DNA of 64,000 nt from Cunninghamia lanceolata (Eukaryota; Streptophyta; Pinopsida; Cupressales; Cupressaceae), in NCBI GenBank assembly GCA_027924645.1, contig BSBN01000809.1:47956001-48020000 (forward strand), read 5' to 3'. Below the pieces are notes generated by a model. The model ran no database searches. It was not told the origin of the DNA and was given only the letters and a program-made list of their open reading frames with translations. The position numbers and the translations under genes are program-made. Numbering within the stretch: the first letter of the stretch is position 1; every line of letters starts with the position of its first letter. This document shows, piece by piece, positions 55,067-64,000 of the stretch.

Positions 55067-58000
55067 TGTCACATCCCTCTTTTTGAAAACAATTATGCTA
55101 TTTACTTTCTTGCAAATTTTAGTAATTTAATATGTTGTGAATGACATGGAAATCAACGATTTATCTTACAAAGTTGTTATATTGAATTGTGGAATCTAAT
55201 GATTATGATCAAGGTGATATTGTAGACTAAATGTCTTTATAATAAATGCAATGATGTTTGGATATATTATGTTTTGATTTGAACATAGGTGCTTTGACCC
55301 CAAAATTGTATGTGAGTCTGTCGATGCAGGAACAGGTGGATCGTGTTTGACGGGAAGAGAAAGTATCTTCGAGAGAGAGTATAGACTCTGGAAATTAACC
55401 AAGGGCATTTGTTACTGGGATCGCCAAACAGGTAGGTAAACCTTGGAACCAACCAGTAAGTCTTGTATGTCGGTTGGGTTAGTTAACTAGACGTCGACAT
55501 CAAAGGATAGAGTGTGAAATCCTAGTCGAAAGTCGTCATGTAGAATCTTGGAGTCATCGATGTCGTTGTAAGTCCATCATAGCAAGTCAACTTATTTAGA
55601 CGCTTAATATTTTTCGCTTATAAGTATTTATTGAACCATCTTGTGGTGAAATTGTAATTCATGTCTCGTAATTGAAATGTGCGAGAAGTCAGCTTGGTCC
55701 ATCTAACGTTGTAAGAACTCGTTCGTGTTACGATCAATCCGTCGTGATTGTCGTAAAACGCATAGAACTTGTGTTGTGAATTTATTCTTTTCCTTTTGGC
55801 CAAAAAGTTGCTCTAGAGACTTGTTAACCGTCATCTTGTCAAGTTTAACCTCTCTTTTAGCTTTTAGATGCTTTGTGTTCGAGTGAGTTTTGGTTAACGA
55901 AGTCTTCACCATGATTGGATCTGTCGCAATAAGTTAAACGTTTACCATGGTAATCCGTGAACCTTGGGCCTATGCATGTCATTATGACGTGTGTCCTTAT
56001 ATAGGCAATTGTGTGATGTTGAGATGCCAAGCATGTGTAAACCGTGCAAGAATGGCTTAGATTTTATGCCATGTATTCTTTTCTTTCCTTAATATTCTTG
56101 TTGATTGTTGAGTTGCGGAATGTTATTAAAAATCATTTTCCCATTTAAACCTTTATGCTTAGCCTCGTATGAGAGTTAAGATTCTATTTCACCGTGAGAA
56201 AGAGAGAGAGCCAGCTCAGCGGTTGTAATGAAGTTAACCGGTGTCTTTAATGACGAAAACTGTCTCATAAATGAGGGAGCGAAATCAAGGGGTGGCTGTT
56301 GTTGAGAGGTCATCAAACCGCAGTCTTAGAGGAGCGGTTTCCTTCTCATAAAGGCGGCAGAGAGTGATGGGAGAGGGAATCAGTTGTGAGTGGAGAATGG
56401 ATCGATGTAATCGACGTTGTGTGGCAAGGAAACTGCAGATAGAGTTCCTTCGAAGTAGGAAGATAGACGGGATATAGTTAGAAGAATGAGATGGAGAAAG
56501 GAAAGTGGGAGAGATATTCGAGGGCGAGAGAGAGCAACACAGAGAAAAAGGCCGTCGTGGTTGGTATGGAAAGAAAAGTAAGTGCGGAGGGGAAGGAGTT
56601 TGAGTGGCTGGCGGTGGCAAACAGAGAGAGCGCATTTTCTTTTGAGGGGATTAGTTTTTCTAGAGAGTGGAGAGTTGTTGAGTAGAGAGTGACGGAGAGA
56701 AATAGCTGTGGGAGCTTCTGTGCAGTAAAGAACTTCTACGTAGTGAACGGTTCCCTGAGGAGGATCAATTTATGGGGAAATAAGAGTGAGCGTCTCTTCT
56801 AAAGAGTGAACAGATTCTGAGTGGAAAGCAATAGAGAGAGAGAGAGAGTGTTAACTGTGGGAGCTGGGGTATTCACTTTGGGTAGTCATCCAAAGATTTT
56901 GGAAGTGGTAGAAGAGTGATAACCGTGGTTGTCCCTTGTTGTCTGGAGGAGAAACGACAGAAAGGCACGAGTGGAAGCTTTTGTGAAGTTACCGGGCAGA
57001 GAGGAGGACATTTAACCTAGAGGAGAAGTCAAATTTGCCACAGCAACCTACAACAACGTCCGCAGGTTCATTTCTTTTGTTTTCTTCTCACAGTTTAGAC
57101 CAGTATGTAAGCAAGTTTCATGTTTGCGAAAGATGAATACGTATAATATGAGTAGAATAGAATGACAACGTAATTCAACTACGATTTCAGTGTGCGGTTA
57201 ATCCATGAAATAGAAGTATTACTATTTCGTTATTGCTGTATTTGTGAATTTTAAAACTCAGAAAAGAGGTATGCTATCTTCTAGAATCCGTAAACTCAGA
57301 AATGGTAGCATTTTTGCCATAAATTAAACGATGTAATATAAGAACACAGTTCTCTAACGTATATTCATTTAGGAACGAACTTATATTGATGCAAGATGTA
57401 ATACACCTTCCTTGAACGATAACTCCACAGCGAGTAAACGTGTCGCTCCACGTGCATGTTGCGTAGGAGTCAAAAACCACAGTTTTAAGTTTGTTTTGAT
57501 GTAAAATTTAGTATGTTTAATAGCCAAGAAATGCTGTTGTAAACAGCTGATGTCTTATCCATCATACATCTTTAGTTAGAGGTCGACCATGCGTTGGTTA
57601 TCTTTAATGACATAAGAAAGATTCCAAAACTATATATTTATATATATATATTATTTACGACTCTCATCTTGTTGAACCATGTGAAACTAATAACACGGAA
57701 AGAGGAATAGTCAGATAAAGTTTTAGTAATGGTTAGGAAACCGTCATAGATCTGAAATGATCCATTTGAGTTGAAAACCGGCATGTGAGTTGAAATTACG
57801 TTGCATGAAACGGTGTTAGAATCATTTTACCTTGTAGACCATATGAGTCTAGAATCCTTGAATTTCAGAATAATGGGAAATGGCTTTAAATGTTTGAGTA
57901 TGTTGTGTAAACATGGAAAGCAAGTAAACAAATAGGAAACCACTTAGGAGTGGGCGCTTATAAGCAATGTTTTTACCTGAAAATGGATTATGAAACTCTG

Positions 58001-58752
58001 AACTCGAGATTAGAGTAAAAAGTGCGCCATGCGCTATTGTAGAAGGATCTCCTAAACCCTTGAGGTCATCAAATAGTTAAAACAAAACAAATAGGAAACT
58101 GTAGGATTTCGACCAGTTCAAGTCGAGTAGGGTGGTTGAACCAAGTACATGTGTTCTTAGAATGCTAATAAAAAACAAATCCTTTGGCCAAGGTGATGTA
58201 CTATCCTCAAGTGCATCGAACGTTCACCGTAACTCGATGGCGTTTCTTGTGGAGTGTCATGCATGACTAGAGGGTATCTAGGGATCTGCGCGATAACAAG
58301 ACACGTAGGTTACAACACCAAAGCTCAGATGGTAAACACCGATGGTTATCCTAAGTCTATCCTCTTCAGTAGGGTAGGGCCACTTTCGGTTAGGAAGGAG
58401 TGCGGGAGACTGATGGTCTGTGGTTGGAGGTTAAGCTCCTTGAAGATACTTTCTCTTCCAAATGCTGAGGAATGCCGAGTCTTTAATATGATGGATCGAC
58501 AATCGAGATGCATGATAATGGTATGTTTCCAATATTTGTTCTTTCAAGAAAATTTCATCTGTTAGAAAACAAAGTGTTTAATGTTCTTCATTTCTTTCAG
58601 CTTTATAAAAATGAGATCATGTTTGTGATAAAATGAAAAAAGTTGTATTGGATTATAGATGAGTAACTTTTGTATTTGATTTCCTAGTAAAAAAAAAATT
58701 TGCCGTTGTGATTACTTAGTTTCTTCTTGTCATTTCGGATCTGGATGTTACA
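55067..58752 (+). repeat. 3' LTR, 3.69 kb
   Basis: Near-identical to 46662-50350. Visible differences are mostly transitions, plus a few small indels (for example a 9-base difference near 58065 relative to 49655). Confidence 0.95.
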
Positions 58753-59893
58753 TCTATGGTATGCAAGAAAAAATTACAAAGATCATAGAGAAATTACATG
58801 GTACAAGTTAAAATTTGGGGAAATAATAAAGAAATTATAGGGTACAAATCATTAGAGTCTTGCACGGAGTAGAACATCTTTTTTTCAAAACTTATCTAAG
58901 GGGAGTAGGAAACTTCGGTCCGCGAGGGATGTACAAGAGCACAACCTTTCAAGGAAATATGTTTGTGAGCAAACTATTCATAGTTGTCAATAAGCAATAA
59001 GAATAAGATAAATGTAAATAATGCTAGTCCAATGGAGGCTATTCTTAAAGATCATCCACTTAAACAATCAAAGGTCAATTTTGGTCAATAAAAATAGGCA
59101 AATACTTACCACTTTTTGTTGTGGATGAGGTGTAAAATTGCTATTGACTATTTGACCATTAAAATGGATGATGTTTAAGTAGAGTGGTCCAATGGATCAA
59201 CATAAAGCTAGTAGGATGAAATTAAAAGTAAATAAAAAGATTTCTTATCTAAATTAGATTTTAACAATTATAACAATTAATATAATTTAATTAAGAGTTA
59301 TAATATATTATAGATAGAATTTAAAAATTAAGAAGAATGAAAGAATATAGATCATTTTAGTAGTTGATAGATATTTATTGTTTGATTAAAATTTTGAATA
59401 ATAGTTTAGAATTGCTTAAATTTTGATGTATTGGAAGAAGAACGATGAAATCTAAATTAATTTTTTCTTAGAATTTGTCTGTAGGATCAAAGCCACAGTT
59501 ATGAGAGTGGCCCTTTTGTTGTGGATTTGAACTTTTTCTATGGGATTGAACCTATGGTCTTCAAATAATTCGTACATGCAACACGAAGCTTCACTTGATA
59601 TTTGTACCTATAATGAAGGGACTTAGTGGAGTTGAAGACCATTGTTGGAACTTTCTTTGTGAATGGGTAATGCTTGAGACTTCCTCAATTATAGTCAAGC
59701 ATCATTGATTAATTCAAAGAATTTGATAAGATTGGAAGGGAACAAGCACTAAATGACAATGACGATGATATGATTATGATGACACTAGGTGATTGAGGCT
59801 TGAAACTTGATGATATGTAGTTGTTCTTTCGAAGGCTTTTTTAATATCTCTCATTTAGTCTAATTATTCTTTTCATGTGTAATTTATTTACAA

Positions 59894-59897
<4 letters not shown>

Positions 59898-59946
<49 letters not shown>
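59898..59946. repeat. (AT)n microsatellite
   Basis: Uninterrupted alternating A and T over roughly 49 bases. Confidence 0.95.
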
Positions 59947-59950
<4 letters not shown>

Positions 59951-62182
59951 TGCTATCTAGTAGTTTTATATATGTATATGACACTAACCTACTAACTAGT
60001 AGTTTTATGTATTTATTTCATTAGTCTAATACCCAATAGTTTTATGTATTTGTGATGTTAGTTTGCTAAATTTTGGTTTTATAGTAGTCTATGTATTTGA
60101 TGAAGTCATTGTAGGATGGTCTAATGAATGATTGTCAAGTGGTGCAGCAAAAAAAAAACACAAATAAGAGAAATTCACATAAATAACTGCACCATTCTTA
60201 TTGATATAATCTTGCATGATTATCACCATGTTTACAACCACATAACTTTCCACAATGGGCCCTCATACATGCTAGGATTACAACCATTTTATCAGAATAA
60301 AATTCACAAATAGATAGTTGCCACAGTAGCTTCCTACATGAACATAACACCTAAACTATAGAAACACCAATTTTTAGAACTTGCCACATGGGCTACATAA
60401 TTTAAATACAATATAAATTTAGAATTTTACCACTAATCTACTATAAGGACCTCTATTTAAATCCCTATATGCTTCCTTGGATTGTACTCCACATCATACT
60501 CTTTGTAACTTTACTCAACCTCTCAGAACTCACCCCTCAGTGTTGAAACTCACTCTCTAACCTTCTATTATAACATGTCTTCTTCCTTTCATTCAAACAA
60601 TTCTAAATCAAGTATATATAGCATCCTCAAGTTTCCCAAATGTTCTGTGTTGGCCATAAGATGGTACAAACCCCTAAAACCACATGAAGTTTGTTGCTAG
60701 CCAAAAATAAGAAACTTACAAGTTCAAATAGTAAAAAAATGGAGAAACTCCATGTGGTACACCATGTACAATTATAACGGTTCATTAAAACCACACAAAT
60801 ATTCCTCTATTGTTGAGAAAACTCTAAATAATCCTCTGTAAATAGAAACAATCTCAACTGTGCACAACTATCAACTTGTAGACACTCATGAACCAATTAA
60901 AAATCTTATACTCATCCAAATCTTCAAAAACTTTAACACTAGACCCATCAACCATAAATAGAACATATCCCAAAACTACAAGAGCCAATTTCCTAATGTG
61001 GTGAAATGTGCTAACATTCTCTATTACAAACTGATAACCACAAACTAACATACCAACAAATAAATGAACTAAACCACAAAATTCATCTTTCCAAACATGA
61101 TACAAGATTGCTACAATGCCCAAGGATGCTCCTACATTAGTATTTGTGACATTATTTTTCTAACTTTTGGTTTTATATATATCATTTATATACGTATTAA
61201 ATTAAATATGGTATAATGTGGAGATGATTTTCCTTCATGTGATGGACTCTTCAATTAAAGTCATTCAAGGTCTAGACAAAAAAGCCCAACCAATCATGGT
61301 CAAGGATCTCCAAGAGATCTTGGATTTGGAACATGTAGATCACTGGAATGAATGCCCATAGAGATGTTTCTTTGCTTTTGTTCGAATCCTTCTGTAGGAG
61401 CCTGTTAAATGGGTATTTACTTACCAGGCACCAATTTCTCTTTTAACGCCATCTGTGAGAGCTCAATATGACATCCAACGCCTACAATGAATTGGAAATA
61501 TCTTAACGTGTGCTGGCATTAATGATGAGTACCACCTCCACTAGGTGGCGGTTGCAGTTGCTCTGACGAAGATTTCAATTTTTGTGTGTAGTAGGGAGTA
61601 GGGAGTAGGTAGATCTCTTGTCGCTTATGTCTCTCCAATGCAAGAACAGGTCTTGTTGAGGTGGAGAAGACTTCAAGGCTTTTTCATTAACACGTTCACT
61701 CGTCTTCCGCTCCCTCTTGTTTCTTTTAAAGCCTTGTCTACTCTACGACTAAGAAAGGAGGTATCCAGAGGATGTCTTAGTCGTAGAAGCAAATATGACT
61801 AAGACATCTTCCTCGACAAGCGGCAGACGTGTCTAGTTTTCTACCCTAATCTCATTTTTATCTTCACTCTTCAATTTATATGATGCTATAATTTATATGA
61901 TGCTACAATTTTCGCTGTTGATCTAGTTGTCTAGTTTTGACTTTCAACAACAAGGTGAGAAGCTCACTCTTCAATTTATATGATGCTATAATTTTCGCTG
62001 TTGATCTGTGTATAAGAGGGGGTAGATGAAAGTAGATACCATGGTAAGATGTTTTTATTATTGGTATATGGCTAGTGCAAATTTATAAGCACAAGGTGAG
62101 CTAGAAATTTCTCACCTAAACATTTCAGTGGGTAAATATATGTAATTCATGTCTTCTTGATTTTAGCTGTTCTAGTACAAGG

Positions 62183-62225
<43 letters not shown>
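62183..62225. repeat. (AT)n microsatellite
   Basis: Uninterrupted alternating A and T over roughly 42 bases. Confidence 0.95.
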
Positions 62226-62229
<4 letters not shown>

Positions 62230-63266
62230 GTGGAGTTGGAACTTGTTTTATAATTATTGTTTTAATTTAATGTGTAATATATAGTTGTAAAGAATAAAAT
62301 TGTATACTTTATGTTTTTGAATTTATTTATCATAAATATATATTTATAATATTTAATTTAATGTATTTGGTGTATTAATTGAGTTTTATTTTATAACCCA
62401 TCACTTAATTGTTACTATAGATCACTTAAATCCATATCAATTGTTATTGTCAAATTTTTTCTACTTAGAGATATGTTGAATGATGCAATCAAGTCCTTGG
62501 ATTTAGAAATTTTTAATATTCTTTAAGTGATAAAGAAATTTATACTTTGAGTCACTATAAAAATTATATATTTAATACAAACGTTTAAAATCTTAATTGT
62601 AAAAAAAGGTACTTAGATAAAATATTATTGTTCACTCCAAAAATTGATTTCTAATAAGAAAAAAATCATCTGTGATATCACTTCTTTATAGTAGATTCGT
62701 TAGAACTTTTATAAAATATTTAAGAGGTTATTTTTAGAGTATACTTTCAACCCAAAATATTCAAAATCTATTTTAGTTTATATTATAGGTATATACATCT
62801 TCTTATAGGTTACCTATAATCCCTGAACAACATTCTCTATGACTACCACCCACATGGTGGCATATACCAAGGTTAAATAAATCTTATGTATAACATTTTA
62901 AAATCTAATTGAAGAGAGTTCAAAATCATGTACTTCATTCATATTGCTATTTCGAAAACATAAATGTAATTATATGCTTTAAATTTCAACTAGTTCTTAT
63001 GCCATATCAAATGAATAAATTACCCTCTTCATCAAATTATCTTATCCATGTAAGGATTTCTAGAAGATCCTCTTACATGTCAACATAACTATTCAAGGAA
63101 CTATTATCCCTTAACAACTAATTCTTTTATGTTCACTTGATCTTCTAATTCAAATTACACATATTAAATAGGCGTGACTACAACCATTTAATGTTTGGAA
63201 AAAGATGTCTTGATCTTGCATTCCTAATGTTCATATTTATTTATTATTTTGTCCTAAAATGAGGAG

Positions 63267-64000
63267 TGTGACATCCTACTTTTAAGTGACACTCTTTGAC
63301 ACATGTCAGTATCTTAGGAAGTGTGTAAAAAGTTGTAAGAGCATATTGTGTGTGACATTATAAAATGGAGATTACTTATGATAGATTCTTATTATGTGTA
63401 AGAGCATGTAAGAAGGGAGTTGCATTGGAATCTTTATCAGCATTATGATAAGTAAAGAGGCATCTTTGAATGAGTTGAATAAGTCAAAATTGGGCATCCA
63501 AATTGGGGAGTTACATATGATAGATTCTATGACAAGTTATGACAGCTATAAGAATATCTTCTAAAAATAGCATGGAAGACCATGACCAACTTGGGAATTA
63601 GAATTTGGGTATTTGTTTTATCCTATGATTTCGTAAAACCACTCATGGTTTGTGGTTTGGGATTTTCCTATATACTGGTGCTTGGAAATGGAGTATGGCA
63701 TGGGTTGTTTGGTTGTTTTGCAAGTATTGTGAGGTTTCTAGAATTGCTCCAAGTTGTATGTTGGTGATACTCCTATAAGGGCATGTCCTTGAGATTGTAT
63801 TGTAACTTTTTTTTCTAATAATGTAATTGGCTCATGCTTTAGAGTGTGGGGTTTTCTCGTGAAAGGGTTTTCTCCACATAAACCTTTGTGTTGTGGTATA
63901 GTGTTTAAGTTTTATGTGTATTCTTCTTGTAACTATAAAGATCATTTAGTTTTTACACATACCTCTTCTCATAGATTAGTTTAGAAATTTTTTTCCATAT
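63267..64000 (+). mobile_element. Start of an LTR, probably copia-like, cut by window end
   Basis: AAAATGAGGAG (a polypurine-like tract, 63256-63266) is followed by TGTGACATCC, a typical LTR start. About 570-640 bases on, GGGTTTTCTCGTGAAAGGG and CCACATAAACCTTTGTG resemble the R/U5 part of plant copia LTRs. The end lies outside or near the window edge. If the tract is a true polypurine tract this is a 3' LTR, but no internal coding region is recognisable to its left. Confidence 0.5.

Larger units (their letters stand above)
46662..58752 (+). mobile_element. Complete-boundary Ty3/gypsy chromovirus-like element, RT core deleted
   Basis: Two direct LTRs of 3,689 and 3,686 bases (46662-50350 and 55067-58752) enclose 4.7 kb of internal sequence. 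The five bases TCTAT flank both sides (46657-46661 and 58753-58757). A Met-type primer binding site and a polypurine tract are in place. Internal order is gag, zinc knuckle, protease, [RT core absent], RNase H, integrase, chromodomain-like tail. The long LTRs and C-terminal chromodomain fit the plant Tekay/Del group. In the first 110 bases the LTRs differ at 3 positions, all transitions, so the insertion is fairly young compared with the left element. Confidence 0.95.
58758..63266. other. AT-rich DNA without supported genes
   Basis: Contains (AT)n microsatellites, a 50-bp-scale repeat of CTAGTAGTTTTATGTATTT (59948-60080) and a direct repeat of TCACTCTTCAATTTATATGA (about 61866 and 61968). A minus-strand open stretch at 61123-60854 (89 codons, hydrophobic-rich, with coding-like but interrupted continuation to about 60660) is the only protein-like candidate; no domain recognised. 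Confidence 0.4.

Overview
The window looks like intergenic DNA from a large-genome land plant, probably a seed plant and plausibly a gymnosperm (inference). The evidence is plant-type telomere-like repeats (CCCTAAA variants), plant Ty3/gypsy and copia-like retrotransposon parts, GT-AG introns and heavy repeat decay. I see no ordinary host gene, tRNA gene, rRNA gene or CRISPR array. Almost everything is mobile-element DNA in various stages of decay.

Layout. (1) 1 to about 13.3 kb: a decayed plus-strand Ty3/gypsy element cut by the left window edge. It reads gag, protease, an extra RNase H, reverse transcriptase, a degenerate RNase H and integrase, all in one frame. A spacer and a second very long broken reading frame (8471-12697) follow. 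(2) 14.3-15.6 kb: a minus-strand LTR with its primer binding site. (3) 17931-44816: a 26.9 kb DNA transposon with 32-bp terminal inverted repeats (31/32 matches) and a TGAA target-site duplication. (4) 44.9-45.4 kb: a minus-strand LTR with an initiator-Met primer binding site. (5) 46662-58752: a 12.1 kb chromovirus-like Ty3/gypsy element with 3.69 kb LTRs and a TCTAT target-site duplication; its reverse transcriptase core is missing. (6) 58.8-63.3 kb: AT-rich DNA with microsatellites. (7) 63267 to the end: the start of another LTR.

The DNA transposon is the main discovery candidate. Near its left end is a seven-exon gene of unknown function (18262-20347, +). Towards its right end is a two-exon DDE-type transposase gene (38355-35258, -, about 991 codons, one in-frame TAG). 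The element also carries more than 10 kb of sequence peppered with a GGCGC motif, a 359-bp satellite and a 4.6 kb telomere-like array with roughly 0.78 kb higher-order repeats. Related CG-rich palindromes (core CGCGTTATAACGCG) lie next to both ends and on both sides of the telomere-like array. A natural reading is that the two genes act in transposition and the palindromes are binding or regulatory sites. That is inference; no described family could be confirmed here. The transposase motifs and 4-bp duplication are compatible with a Sola-like element.

Decay pattern. In-frame stops in the left retroelement, both transposon genes and the right retroelement almost all fit C-to-T (or G-to-A) changes of CAG, CAA, CGA or TGG codons, with few frameshifts. 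This suggests deamination of methylated cytosine in silenced repeats.
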